Below are positions 1 to 7,745 of a DNA stretch of 64,000 nt, piece by piece (the first letter of the stretch is position 1; every line of letters begins with the position of its first letter). The stretch covers positions 14,045-78,044 of the forward strand of contig CAYVCD010000001.1 of the NCBI GenBank assembly GCA_964450115.1, in the 5' to 3' direction. The translations under genes and the position numbers were made by a program. The notes under the pieces were generated by a model that saw only the letters and a program-made list of their open reading frames with translations, was not told where the DNA came from and ran no database searches. Origin of the DNA: 2-01-FULL-45-10 sp964450115 (GTDB lineage: Bacteria > Omnitrophota > Gorgyraeia > 2-01-FULL-45-10).

Positions 1-1
1 C

Positions 2-1798
2 GCCGGCAAGACGGCCATCGCCGAACATGTCATCAGTAAATGCCTGGATGAGAAGATAGGCGTGATATACACGGCGCCGTTAAAAGCGCTCTCGAACCAG
101 AAGTTCCGGGACTTCCAGGTGAACTTCAAGGACGACATAGGCATCCTTACCGGCGACGTCTCCCTTAACGCCAGCGCGCCCGTTCTTATAATGACCACCG
201 AGATATTCCGCAATAAGATCCTAGATGACCCGGAGAGCCTCGCGCAGTATCAATGGATCATATTCGACGAGATACACTATATAGATAACCCCGAGCGCGG
301 GACGGTCTGGGAAGAGTCCCTGATATTCCTGCCCAAGCACATGAAGATACTCGGCCTTTCAGCGACGATACCTAATATAAAAGAGTTCGCCTCCTGGATA
401 GAGTCCATCCATAAGAAAGAGGTCAAGGTCGTCATTGAAGAGACCAGACCCGTGCCGCTACACTTCTTCTACCAGTGCCATAACCAGGTGGTCGATAAGA
501 TAGAGCTCTTGAGGAAGATGCGCATGAGAAAGCCGAACATCCTCAGGACCATCATACACTACATAAGGCAGAAGAACGGCCTGCCCTGTATATACTTCGT
601 ATTCGGCAGACGGCGCGCCGAAGAACTTGCATTTGAACTCTTCAGTGAAAACTTCCTTACTAAGGAAGAGGAGATCAAGATAAGGGATATGTACGACTCT
701 CTTTGCGAGCACTACGATCTCTTACACGAAAAGACGGCAAACTCCATGAGACAGCTGATAACCAGGGGCATAGCCTATCATCACGCCGGAATGCTCCCCA
801 CCCTCAAAGAGGTGGTGGAGAGGTTATTTACGAGCAGGCTCTTGAAGGTCATCTTCACCACGGAAACATTCGCTCTCGGCATAAATATGCCGAGCCGCTC
901 CGTAGTATTCGATGACTTGAGAAAGTTCTACGGCAGCTTCATCAGAAATCTGAAGACGCGCGATTTTTACCAGATGGCCGGACGGGCCGGAAGGCGCGGC
1001 ATAGATACCGAGGGTTTTGTATACTGCCGTATAAATCCGAGACGGATCGAGTTTCCGGAAGTGCGTAGAATTATTTACGGAAAACCGGAAGAGGTAAAGA
1101 GCCAGTTCAATACATCATACGCCACTATCCTGAATCTTTATGAAGAGCATAAAGAGGACCTGTACAAAATATATCCTTTCTCGCTGCATTATTATCAGAG
1201 TAAAATTCACCATCAGCGCGAAGCGCTGCGACTTATGGAGTCGAAGCTGAAGCTATTGAAAGAGCTCGGCCACATAGAGAACGGCATCCTCACGCCGAAG
1301 GGGATGTTCGCTAAAGCAGTTTATGGTTACGAGCTTTTGCTGGGAGAGTTCTTCCAGGAGAATATTTTTGAACAGCTCGATGAGCTGGGCATAGGCATGC
1401 TGGCAGCCGGCGTAGTCTTTGAACCGAGGAAGAATCAGAGCGGAGTGGGGGTACCCAAAGAAGGCGTCCAGTTGGAAAAGATGTGTCGCGACATCCACGA
1501 GAATATAAGGCGTCAAGAGATAAAGTATAAGATCTATCCATTCTCCAAGGCACCCCATTTTCATATGGCGAAAGCTATAAATATGTGGATGCGCGGTGAG
1601 AAGTTCGCTCAAGTCCTGCGTTTTACCGATACGGATGAGGGGGAGGTCGTGCGATATTTCCGCATGTCTATACAGATACTGCGCGAAATGGCGGACTCCG
1701 AAGCCTCATCATATCTATTGAAGGACAGGATAAAAAATACCATACGCCTGATAAACCGCGATGTTGTAGATGCGGAGAAACAGCTTCGCGAGGGATAG
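2..1798 (+). CDS. Ski2-like superfamily 2 RNA helicase (5' partial)
   Basis: ATP-dependent helicase of the Ski2/Mtr4 (HelY-like) type, expected to unwind RNA in the cytoplasm. The frame is open from base 2, so the start lies outside the window; the GTG at 62 is internal. The visible protein opens in Walker A (AGKT), followed by TAPLKALSNQK (motif Ia), DEIH (Walker B), LGLSATIPN (motif III), AYHHAGM in the second RecA domain and QMAGRAGRRG (motif VI). The C-terminal 100 residues are helical and match the DSHCT domain pattern (a W-x-x-G segment, an EG pair, then IRLINRDVV near the end). The gene stands apart from the next one, which has its own promoter. Family assignment is firm; the exact RNA substrate cannot be told from sequence. 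Confidence 0.93.
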   Translation, partial: AGKTAIAEHVISKCLDEKIGVIYTAPLKALSNQKFRDFQVNFKDDIGILTGDVSLNASAPVLIMTTEIFRNKILDDPESLAQYQWIIFDEIHYIDNPERGTVWEESLIFLPKHMKILGLSATIPNIKEFASWIESIHKKEVKVVIEETRPVPLHFFYQCHNQVVDKIELLRKMRMRKPNILRTIIHYIRQKNGLPCIYFVFGRRRAEELAFELFSENFLTKEEEIKIRDMYDSLCEHYDLLHEKTANSMRQLITRGIAYHHAGMLPTLKEVVERLFTSRLLKVIFTTETFALGINMPSRSVVFDDLRKFYGSFIRNLKTRDFYQMAGRAGRRGIDTEGFVYCRINPRRIEFPEVRRIIYGKPEEVKSQFNTSYATILNLYEEHKEDLYKIYPFSLHYYQSKIHHQREALRLMESKLKLLKELGHIENGILTPKGMFAKAVYGYELLLGEFFQENIFEQLDELGIGMLAAGVVFEPRKNQSGVGVPKEGVQLEKMCRDIHENIRRQEIKYKIYPFSKAPHFHMAKAINMWMRGEKFAQVLRFTDTDEGEVVRYFRMSIQILREMADSEASSYLLKDRIKNTIRLINRDVVDAEKQLREG

Positions 1799-1810
1799 GA
1801 TTATTATATA

Positions 1811-1839
1811 TTGAAGTTTTGTATTTTTTGGAGTAGAAT
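1811..1839 (+). promoter_or_regulatory. Sigma-70-type promoter for the OmpA/LysM gene
   Basis: TTGAAG (1811-1816) and TAGAAT (1834-1839) are separated by 17 bases and lie 40 bases before the next start codon. A good ribosome site (TAGGAGA) follows. This is the only gap between the helicase and the next gene. Confidence 0.55.
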
Positions 1840-1878
1840 ATACCCGTTAATTAAAAACCGCAAATTAGGAGAATCACC

Positions 1879-2820
1879 ATGAAAAGAGTCGTATCCCTCA
1901 TATTAATGTCCCTCTTCGTAATCGTTTCGGTCGGCTATAGCTACGCTGCGGAGCTTGAAGGAAAACATAAGGCCCAAATGGACGAGATGCAGAAGAAGTT
2001 CCATTGGTGGCCGACGGACGCCAAACCCAATCCCGTGAAAGATGAGCGCGGCGGATACTGGTGGTGGCCTAAAGATAAAGGCACGACAAGCGGACTATGG
2101 GGCAATAGAGGATATGTTTACGTATACAAGATAATTTATGACTACAAAGAGGGCCTGCCGGAGCCTAAGAAAGACGAGCTCAGGGCGTCGCTCCTGGTAA
2201 AGAAGATACATAAGAACGTAAAGGTATATTTTGATTTCGATAAGTCAGAGATCCGCGATGATGCCATTTCCGTGCTTGAGCAAGGCGTGGCGCTGCTGAA
2301 TAAGAATCCCGAAACAAACATATTGATTACAGGGAATTGTGATCAGCGCGGGAGCGAAAAATATAATGAGAAACTGGGCTTACGGCGCGGAGAGAGCGTA
2401 AAGAAGTTCATGGTGGATAAGGGCATACCCGAAGATCGTATAAAGATCGTAAGCCGCGGCAAGCTCGATGCCATCGCATATGTTAAAGATCTTTTAGGGA
2501 TGGCCAAGGACAGGAATGCGCAGTTTATGGTGGCCGAGGTAGAAGAGATCAATATCCCATATGCCGGCGATATACCTGAGGGCGCTACAGCAGTTGAGGA
2601 AGGCAAATATATAGAGGAGAAAGAGGTGATAGTCGAGTCCGAGCCTAAAGTCTCAACCAGGGAATATATCATCAAGCAGAACGACTCCCTCTGGAAGATA
2701 GCCCAGAGCCAGTTGGGCAGCGGACATCGCTGGAAATATCTGTACGAACTGAACAAAGACAGGATAAAGAACCCGAAGAAACTAAAAGCAGGTACGACGA
2801 TAATAATACCTGTAGAATAG
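1879..2820 (+). CDS. OmpA-family / LysM peptidoglycan-binding protein
   Basis: Exported envelope protein that probably tethers the cell wall. Residues 1-24 are a signal peptide ending near SYA|AE; there is no lipobox cysteine. A tryptophan-rich segment (residues 40-75, with HWWP and WWWP) follows. Residues 110-200 carry the OmpA C-terminal fold: VYFDFDKSEI, then GNCDQRGSEKYN and LGLRRGESVKKFMVDKGI, the classic peptidoglycan-binding motifs of Pal/OmpA. The last 50 residues form a LysM domain (YIIKQNDSLWKIA to AGTTIIIPV). It resembles Pal, but Pal is normally a lipoprotein without LysM, so I give no symbol. It is followed after 5 bases by the EIIA gene. Confidence 0.9.
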   Translation: MKRVVSLILMSLFVIVSVGYSYAAELEGKHKAQMDEMQKKFHWWPTDAKPNPVKDERGGYWWWPKDKGTTSGLWGNRGYVYVYKIIYDYKEGLPEPKKDELRASLLVKKIHKNVKVYFDFDKSEIRDDAISVLEQGVALLNKNPETNILITGNCDQRGSEKYNEKLGLRRGESVKKFMVDKGIPEDRIKIVSRGKLDAIAYVKDLLGMAKDRNAQFMVAEVEEINIPYAGDIPEGATAVEEGKYIEEKEVIVESEPKVSTREYIIKQNDSLWKIAQSQLGSGHRWKYLYELNKDRIKNPKKLKAGTTIIIPVE

Positions 2821-2825
2821 GTCAT

Positions 2826-3314
2826 ATGATAGAGGTAGATTCGGCAGCCATAAAGCTCTCGAGCCTTTTAAAAGAGAATCTTATAGAACTAGGGCTTGAG
2901 GGCAAAGATAAAACAGAGATAATAGACGAGTTAGTAGATATAATAATCAAGTCGGGCAAGTCAAAGAACAAGAAGGCTCTCGCGGCCGCTATAATGGGGC
3001 GCGAAAATCTGGGGTCTACGGCCATAGGCAACGGCGTCGCCGTGCCTCACGCCAAGATCGACGGTATAAGACAGACGGTGCTGGCCTTCGGCAGGTCGGC
3101 CGTCGGGGTGGACTTCAACTCCCTGGACGGCGAAAAGACGCACCTCTTCTTCATGCTTATATCGCCGAAAGAGGATATAGGCTCCCATCTAAAGATACTC
3201 GCAAAGATATCGCACCTCATCAAAGACCGCTTCATGGTAGGCCTCTTCAAAAAAGCTCATAGCAAAAAAGAAGTCCTCTCAATGATCACCAATCTGGAAA
3301 AGTCCTCAAAGTAA
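2826..3314 (+). CDS. ptsN: PTS EIIA-type (PtsN/fructose-type) protein
   Basis: Cytoplasmic phosphoacceptor of the mannitol/fructose EIIA family, here most like the nitrogen-regulatory PtsN. At 162 residues it has the usual length. The phosphorylated histidine sits in the conserved GNGVAVPHAK motif (near residue 77), preceded by REN-LGSTAIG. No other PTS component is encoded in the window, which favours a regulatory rather than a sugar-transport role. It starts 5 bases after the OmpA/LysM gene and probably shares its transcript. The 730 bases downstream hold only repeats and structured sequence. Confidence 0.87.
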   Translation: MIEVDSAAIKLSSLLKENLIELGLEGKDKTEIIDELVDIIIKSGKSKNKKALAAAIMGRENLGSTAIGNGVAVPHAKIDGIRQTVLAFGRSAVGVDFNSLDGEKTHLFFMLISPKEDIGSHLKILAKISHLIKDRFMVGLFKKAHSKKEVLSMITNLEKSSK

Positions 3315-3360
3315 ACAGTTTTTAAGCTCAGGCAGGCATCGACCTCGCGGGGCCAACTCT

Positions 3361-3596
3361 CAAAACCTAAGCCTTGTTATGTTCCGCACAAGGCCACCTA
3401 ATAAGGTGGCAGGAAAAATGTTTCCCCTCACAGTAAAGCTTGAGGTCGGTCTTTTGCTCAGTCGAAAAACGGGGGCCTGCGGAACTCCCCCGCCAGAGGC
3501 GGGGTCAGACATCCTCGGCCCTTTTTAACCGTTTTTCTCCATCACAAAAGACCTAACATTTTTATTGTGCGTCACATAACGAAGGCTTAGGTTTTA
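3361..3596 (+). ncRNA. Rod-like structured element, candidate ncRNA
   Basis: About 235 bases fold into one long interrupted hairpin whose arms occur in strict nested order. The pairs are 3362-3381 with 3575-3595 (20 pairs, one bulge), 3386-3391 with 3565-3570 (GCACAA/TTGTGC), 3414-3422 with 3555-3563 (AAAAATGTT/AACATTTTT), 3448-3456 with 3545-3553 (GGTCTTTTG/CAAAAGACC), 3465-3472 with 3529-3536 (AAAAACGG/CCGTTTTT), and GGGCC with GGCCC. A GC-rich hairpin (3488-3504) caps it and a side hairpin (3393-3410) branches off. A rod with internal loops is the architecture of 6S RNA, but I cannot match the 6S consensus and 235 nt is long. It could also be a DNA-level repeat. Strand is not determined by the fold. 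Confidence 0.4.
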
Positions 3597-3651
3597 CAGC
3601 ACATAACCGGGCAGGCGAGACCTTGCGGGGTAGCAGCCGAAGCGGCGTTAC

Positions 3652-3723
3652 AAATTTCACTTCGCTCTACGTGAGAAATCCCTGAGCTCCGTGGAATTTC
3701 CTACTTGTAAGCGAGGGAAATTT
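3652..3723. repeat. Palindromic repeat, copy 1
   Basis: An imperfect palindrome running from AAATTTCACTTCGCT to AGCGAGGGAAATTT. It shares most of its bases with copy 2 at 3832-3903 in the same orientation, including TGGAATTTCCTACTTG near the right arm. It is REP-like in size and structure. Confidence 0.7.
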
Positions 3724-3831
3724 TGATACCTTATGGCAATATAGAAAGGCCGGACAAACTGCTCAAGCTATGTATGGTTGGCAGGTTGGACGGCCATCAA
3801 AATTTGTCCGAGCAAATTTACTTGCCTAATG

Positions 3832-3903
3832 TAAATTTCACTTCGCTCTCCATGAGGAATCCCCGAGCTTCGTGGAATTTCCTACTTGCAAGCGAGGGAA
3901 ATT
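3832..3903. repeat. Palindromic repeat, copy 2
   Basis: Second direct copy of the palindrome at 3652-3723, starting AAATTTCACTTCGCT and ending AGCGAGGGAAATTT, with a handful of substitutions. Confidence 0.7.
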
Positions 3904-3977
3904 TGCGTCCGCTGAGGCGCTACCCCGCAAGGTCCACGCCTGCCTGTAGTAGAACGCCAGGTATTTCAGTGAAAGAT

Positions 3978-4006
3978 TTGACTTGGATGAGAGTGTATGC
4001 TATACT
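3978..4006 (+). promoter_or_regulatory. Promoter of the first MerR-secretin unit
   Basis: TTGACT (3978-3983) and TATACT (4001-4006) are spaced by 17 bases, a near-consensus sigma-70 promoter. Transcription would start near 4012, at the edge of the palindromic operator, leaving a leader of about 30 bases with no clear Shine-Dalgarno before ATG 4043. Confidence 0.7.
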
Positions 4007-4011
4007 TATTA

Positions 4012-4036
4012 TACTTTAAGTAATTACTATAACTAC
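4012..4036 (+). promoter_or_regulatory. Palindromic operator, copy 1
   Basis: A 25-base block containing AAGTAATTACTA is repeated with one mismatch at 6009-6033. In both places it begins exactly 5 bases after the -10 hexamer of the promoter of a small MerR-type gene. Its centre is the 12-base palindrome AAGTAATTACTT in copy 2. The likely reading is an operator bound by one or both of the MerR-type proteins. Confidence 0.6.
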
Positions 4037-4042
4037 TACTAT

Positions 4043-4264
4043 ATGGCCAAGATCTCCGCACAGGACGTCGTAAAGAAGTTCGGCATCAAGTACCATACCC
4101 TCAATTTCTATACCACCATAGGCTTACTGCCCCTTTCGGGAAAGAACGGCAACCAGAGAATGTTCGATGAGGACGAGATCAGGTCGAGGCTGGCCCGGAT
4201 CACACGCCTTTCGCAGGAAGGCTACCCCTTGAACCTGATACGCAAGAAACTGGTGGGCGTATGA
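4043..4264 (+). CDS. Small MerR-type HTH regulator 1
   Basis: A 73-residue protein that is little more than a winged-helix MerR DNA-binding domain: ISAQDVVKKFGIKYHTLNFY (helix-turn-helix), a GLLPLSGKNGNQRMFDEDEI wing, and a helical end. It lacks the usual dimerisation coiled coil and effector domain. I chose ATG 4043 over the upstream in-frame ATG at 3983 because the latter lies inside the promoter and because the paralogue at 6083-6304 aligns from this point with identical length. Its TGA overlaps the secretin start (ATGA), so the two are translationally coupled. It probably controls its own unit through the operator at 4012-4036. Confidence 0.82.
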   Translation: MAKISAQDVVKKFGIKYHTLNFYTTIGLLPLSGKNGNQRMFDEDEIRSRLARITRLSQEGYPLNLIRKKLVGV

Positions 4265-5997
4265 CATTCAAACGCTCTTATCCTATTGTAGTCTTCGCTA
4301 TTCTTACTATGGCGATGGCCTTAACCTGTGCAGAGGGCGAGGAGGCGACAGCTCAAAATCCGACACAGCCTGTCCAGGAAGCGACTACCGCGGTAAGGGG
4401 TGAGAACGCCATGATATCCCTGGACTTGAAGGGGATAGACATAATAGAGCTCTTAAGGATACTATCTCTCAAGACCGGCCTGACCATAGTCCCGACCAAA
4501 GGCGTTTCCGGCAGGGTCAACGTGTATCTCAATAATCTCACTTTCGAAGACGCCTTCAACATAATACTCTTAAGCCAGGACTTAGCCGCAGACAAGAAAA
4601 GCGGCGTCATAAACGTCATGACATCCGCCGAATATGAGAAGATATACGGCAGGAGGTATGCCGACAAGAGGAAAGTCAAGATCCTGACGCTCGCTTACGC
4701 CAAGCCCTCCGTAGTATTCAATGCTCTGGGACAGCTGAAGTCCGATATAGGAAAGATCATAGTAGATGAAGCGACCGGAACAGTATTTTTGATCGATATC
4801 CCAGAAAAACTGAAACTGATGGAAGATACCGTAAAAGACCTTGATCAGCCTCTCGATACCGCGGTATTTGAGTTGAAATACGCTAAACCTGCGGACATAA
4901 AGGCCCATCTCTCTACGGCCATCACAGCCGGACTTGGGGAAGTATTTGTCGATGAGAAGGCCGGGAAGGTAGTAGTATCGGATCTTCCGTACAAGATAGA
5001 TAAGATACGTAAGATGATAAAGTCCTTCGATTCGGCGCCTCTACAGGTATTTATAGAGGCTGAGATATTGGAAGTCCTGCTTGATGATAAATTTGAAAGA
5101 GGCATAGACTGGGATGCGATGATATCCGGGAAGGCATGGCAGAAGTGGCTAAGGGTAGGCACCATAGATCTAAAAGGCTTTTTCCCATCCACTCTGACTA
5201 TCCCTTCTCAAAAGATTACGGTCGGCACTCTGAAGGAAACAAATTACACCTCCATTATAAGATTCCTCCAGACATACGGCGATACGAGGACTCTCTCCCG
5301 TCCGCGTCTTGCGGTAGTGGATAACCAGGAGGCCAAGATATTGGTAGGGACGAGGCAGGCTTATGTGAGCCAGACCCTGAGCCAAGGGGGGACGAGCACT
5401 ACCGTAACATCGGAAAGCATCCAGTTCGTGGACGTAGGCGTTAAATTAAACGTAGCCCCATCCATATCGAGTGACGGATTCATAGTGATGAAGATAAGGC
5501 CCGAGGTGAGCGCGGTCGAGACCACGATCACGACATATCTCGGAAGCACCATACCTATAATAAAGACCTCTGAAGCCGAAAGCGTCGTTAAGGTCAAGGA
5601 CGGCACCATGATAATTATAGCGGGTATGATCAAAGAGGAGAACCCGGATGATATCACAGGCTGGCCATACCTGTCTAAGTTAAAAGGCGCGGGATTTTTA
5701 TTTGGCAAGAGAACCGTTCAAAAAAGGCGTACCGAGCTCGTGATATTCATTACACCTCATATTATTTCGGGCGAAGCGCCTGTGGATGATCACACGATCG
5801 AAGACCTGATGCCGGCAGAGATCGTACCGTGGGACGCGAAGAAAGACATAATAGACGATAAGATAAGGGAAGATATAAATTTTAAGAAAGAACCCAAGGC
5901 CAAAAACTATGCTCCAAAAGGTCAGGCGGCTAATTCAGGTCCGGAGAGCGGCCGAGGAGCTGTTATGGGGAAGTCGAAAGGGGTTAAGAGTTATTGA
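4261..5997 (+). CDS. gspD: Secretin (GspD/PilQ family), paralogue 1
   Basis: Outer-membrane channel of a type II secretion or type IV pilus-like system, 578 residues. A signal peptide (about 1-24) is followed by an STN/N0-type domain (50-115, ISLDLKGIDIIELLRILSLK), two N1/N2-type repeats (140-200 and 203-265) and the secretin beta-barrel domain (265-505). The barrel carries TLSRPRLAVVDNQEAKILVG, VDVGVKLNVAPSISSDGFI, and closes with RRTELVIFITPHII. The charged tail beyond 505 is unlike that of its paralogue. It overlaps the MerR-type gene by 4 bases. The window holds a second, very similar secretin (7742-9469), which suggests recent duplication of the regulator-secretin pair. Confidence 0.92.
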   Translation: MTFKRSYPIVVFAILTMAMALTCAEGEEATAQNPTQPVQEATTAVRGENAMISLDLKGIDIIELLRILSLKTGLTIVPTKGVSGRVNVYLNNLTFEDAFNIILLSQDLAADKKSGVINVMTSAEYEKIYGRRYADKRKVKILTLAYAKPSVVFNALGQLKSDIGKIIVDEATGTVFLIDIPEKLKLMEDTVKDLDQPLDTAVFELKYAKPADIKAHLSTAITAGLGEVFVDEKAGKVVVSDLPYKIDKIRKMIKSFDSAPLQVFIEAEILEVLLDDKFERGIDWDAMISGKAWQKWLRVGTIDLKGFFPSTLTIPSQKITVGTLKETNYTSIIRFLQTYGDTRTLSRPRLAVVDNQEAKILVGTRQAYVSQTLSQGGTSTTVTSESIQFVDVGVKLNVAPSISSDGFIVMKIRPEVSAVETTITTYLGSTIPIIKTSEAESVVKVKDGTMIIIAGMIKEENPDDITGWPYLSKLKGAGFLFGKRTVQKRRTELVIFITPHIISGEAPVDDHTIEDLMPAEIVPWDAKKDIIDDKIREDINFKKEPKAKNYAPKGQAANSGPESGRGAVMGKSKGVKSY

Positions 5998-6003
5998 TAT
6001 AAT
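5998..6003 (+). promoter_or_regulatory. -10 element of the second MerR unit
   Basis: TATAAT overlaps the region just after the first secretin stop and is placed exactly as the -10 of copy 1 relative to the operator (5 bases before it). The -35 region is poor, so activation by a MerR-type protein is possible. Confidence 0.5.
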
Positions 6004-6008
6004 TGCTG

Positions 6009-6033
6009 TACTTTAAGTAATTACTTTAACTAC
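6009..6033 (+). promoter_or_regulatory. Palindromic operator, copy 2
   Basis: This block is 24/25 identical to 4012-4036 and is centred on the perfect palindrome AAGTAATTACTT (6015-6026). See copy 1 for the reasoning. Confidence 0.6.
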
Positions 6034-6037
6034 ATAA

Positions 6038-6080
6038 CCCCGCACCTTCTTAATGGAGATGCGGGGAGGAGAAGGTGCGG
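6038..6080 (+). promoter_or_regulatory. Two mutually exclusive leader hairpins over the ribosome site
   Basis: CCGCACCTTCT (6040-6050) is a perfect complement of AGAAGGTGCGG (6070-6080). The same left region, CCCCGCA (6038-6044), also pairs with TGCGGGG (6060-6066). Both stems cover part of the Shine-Dalgarno GGAGGAG (6065-6071) that serves the TTG start at 6083. This is absent from the first unit, so translation of unit 2 may be restrained by leader folding. Confidence 0.5.
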
Positions 6081-6082
6081 TC

Positions 6083-6304
6083 TTGAAGAAGATCTCGGCT
6101 CAGGACATAGTGAAGAAGTTCGGCATCAAGTACCACACCCTTAACTATTACACTACGATGGGGCTATTGCCCCTTTCGGGTAAGAGCGGCAATAGGCGTA
6201 TGTATGACGAGAACGAGATACGGACGAGGCTTGACGATATCATGCGCCTTTCGCAGGAAGGTTACCCTTTGAACCTTATACGCAAGAAGCTGGTGGGGAT
6301 ATGA
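6083..6304 (+). CDS. Small MerR-type HTH regulator 2
   Basis: Paralogue of the protein at 4043-4264, 73 residues, with the same order: ISAQDIVKKFGIKYHTLNYY, then GLLPLSGKSGNRRMYDENEI, then the shared LSQEGYPLNLIRKKLVG ending. I prefer the TTG at 6083: it is preceded by GGAGGAG and gives exactly the length of the paralogue. An in-frame ATG at 6053 would add 10 residues but has no ribosome site. The stop overlaps the exeA-like start (ATGA). It is a likely autoregulator of the operon that runs from here to at least 11430. Confidence 0.8.
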   Translation: MKKISAQDIVKKFGIKYHTLNYYTTMGLLPLSGKSGNRRMYDENEIRTRLDDIMRLSQEGYPLNLIRKKLVGI

Positions 6305-7137
6305 GCTATTTTAAGATATTAGGATTGGACAGGGAGCCTTTTTCCACGAGCCCCGACCCCGCCTTCTTCTATGAATCGCAGGAGCACCACGCCGCTCTCA
6401 TGAGGCTCATGATAGAGATACGTTTGAAGAGGGGCTTAAGCCTTATACTCGGAGACGTGGGGACTGGGAAGACGACGCTTTCGCGCAAACTCTTCCAGAT
6501 GCTGAAGGAACGCACCGACATAATATTCCATATGGTGATGGACCCTACCTATGATAGCGAGAAGTTGCTGCTCGAATCTCTTATTCGTACATTCGGCATA
6601 GATATGGGCCCGGGGCCCGATCGTTCGATATTGGATTATAAGGAAGAGATAAAGAAGTATCTGTACAGAACGGCGGTTGAGGAGAATAAGATAGTGGTCC
6701 TCCTGGTGGACGAGGCGCAGAAGCTGAATGCGATGTCGCTGGAGATCTTAAGGGTAATGCTCAATTATGAAACCAATGAATTTAAGCTCCTGCAGGTGGT
6801 CTTGCTGGGCCAGCTTGAGCTTTTACCGCGCCTAAGAGAGATAAATAATCTATGGGACAGAATAAGCTTGAAGTACATGTTGAACCCGCTGGATGAAGAA
6901 GAGACTAGACAGATGATAGATTTCAGATTAAAGGCGGCGGGCTATAATTCACGTGTGGAATTTTTCACCGATGAGGCGATAAAAGAGATATATCAATACA
7001 CCCAGGGGTATCCGAGGCGCATATCTATGCTATGCCATAACGCGCTTAAGGCTCTAGTTATGGTGAATAAGCCTATAGTGGATGTGAATATAATCCGCGA
7101 CATAATGAGTAAGGATATATGGCAAAAGACGACATGA
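6301..7137 (+). CDS. ExeA/GspA-type AAA ATPase
   Basis: Cytoplasmic AAA ATPase of the ExeA (GspA) type, which in type II systems helps push the secretin or its pilotin complex through peptidoglycan. The N-terminus MSYFKILGLDREPFSTSPDP is the ExeA signature. Walker A is GDVGTGKTT (near residue 50), Walker B is VVLLVDEAQ (near 138), and LLGQLELLPRLREI is sensor-like. The 278 residues end at the ATPase module: there is no transmembrane helix and no peptidoglycan-binding domain, both found in the Aeromonas protein. It is coupled to the regulator upstream and overlaps the next gene. Confidence 0.88.
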   Translation: MSYFKILGLDREPFSTSPDPAFFYESQEHHAALMRLMIEIRLKRGLSLILGDVGTGKTTLSRKLFQMLKERTDIIFHMVMDPTYDSEKLLLESLIRTFGIDMGPGPDRSILDYKEEIKKYLYRTAVEENKIVVLLVDEAQKLNAMSLEILRVMLNYETNEFKLLQVVLLGQLELLPRLREINNLWDRISLKYMLNPLDEEETRQMIDFRLKAAGYNSRVEFFTDEAIKEIYQYTQGYPRRISMLCHNALKALVMVNKPIVDVNIIRDIMSKDIWQKTT

Positions 7138-7745
7138 CGCCTGAAGAGAGGCTTTTGAAGATAATCGAGAATCCGAACACCCCGAAGCGCCAGGAGTCTT
7201 TGGCCGCCAAAGTGAGATCGTTCGATCCCGGATCTATAAAGGAATGGTTCTCCGGCATTCGCATGGATAAGGACCTTCTTAAAAAGATAAACCTAAAGGC
7301 GATCAATAAGATAATAGCCGTAATATGCGCCCTCATTACCTTAATATGGATATTCGATTTTGGCAGGGGTGGCATAGCGCTGGCAAAGCGTTTTAAGAAG
7401 ATCTCCTCCGGCGAATCTCTCGTTTCGTCGGATGAAGGTAAGTGGCCTAAAATAGACGTTACTATAACAGATGCCACAATACAGGCAAGAAAACGGAATA
7501 TATTTACATTTCTGCCTACAAAAGAAGAGGCAGCTTCTGCGGTAAGCGTGGGGCCGACATTGGGCAATTTTAAACTTGTCGGTATACTGTGGAGCGATAA
7601 CCCGCAGGCGATGATAGAAAATTCGCAAGAGCAGAGAACATACTTCGTTTCAAACGGAGATAAGATAGGCGAGCTGACTGTAAAAAAGATCCTAAGGGAC
7701 AAGGTAATGCTTGGTAAAGATGATCAGGAGTGGGAGTTAAGATGA
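7134..7745 (+). CDS. GspC/PilP-like inner-membrane protein
   Basis: About 203 residues with a cytoplasmic N-terminal part, one transmembrane helix (roughly residues 57-74, INKIIAVICALITLIWIF) and a periplasmic end. The end (FKLVGILWSDNPQAMIEN, then YFVSNGDKIGELTVKKI) reads as the homology region shared by GspC and PilP, which contacts the N0 domain of the secretin. I chose ATG 7134 because it forms an ATGA overlap with the upstream gene; an ATG at 7119 is also in frame. It lies directly before the secretin gene, as gspC does in canonical loci. The long cytoplasmic N-terminus is unusual for GspC. Confidence 0.75.
   Translation: MTPEERLLKIIENPNTPKRQESLAAKVRSFDPGSIKEWFSGIRMDKDLLKKINLKAINKIIAVICALITLIWIFDFGRGGIALAKRFKKISSGESLVSSDEGKWPKIDVTITDATIQARKRNIFTFLPTKEEAASAVSVGPTLGNFKLVGILWSDNPQAMIENSQEQRTYFVSNGDKIGELTVKKILRDKVMLGKDDQEWELR

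Larger units (their letters stand above)
3611..3943. repeat. Composite inverted-repeat element (MITE/BIME-like)
   Basis: The left end (3611-3647, with GACCTTGCGGGGTAGC) recurs as an imperfect inverted copy at the right end (3906-3943, with GCTACCCCGCAAGGTCCACG). Inside sit two direct copies of a palindromic repeat of about 70 bases (3652-3723 and 3832-3903). A further degenerate copy of the end sequence lies at 3331-3354. No transposase is encoded inside; the 98-residue reading frame across it is repeat translation. This looks like a non-autonomous mobile or REP-type composite. Confidence 0.65.

Noticed and set aside
3723..4019. 98-residue open frame in the repeat region
   Set aside because: It is translated from the palindromic repeats and the promoter of the next gene, has no ribosome site, and shows no domain.
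7073..7702. 209-residue open frame on the - strand
   Set aside because: It lies antisense to the GspC-like gene and has no motif or ribosome site.
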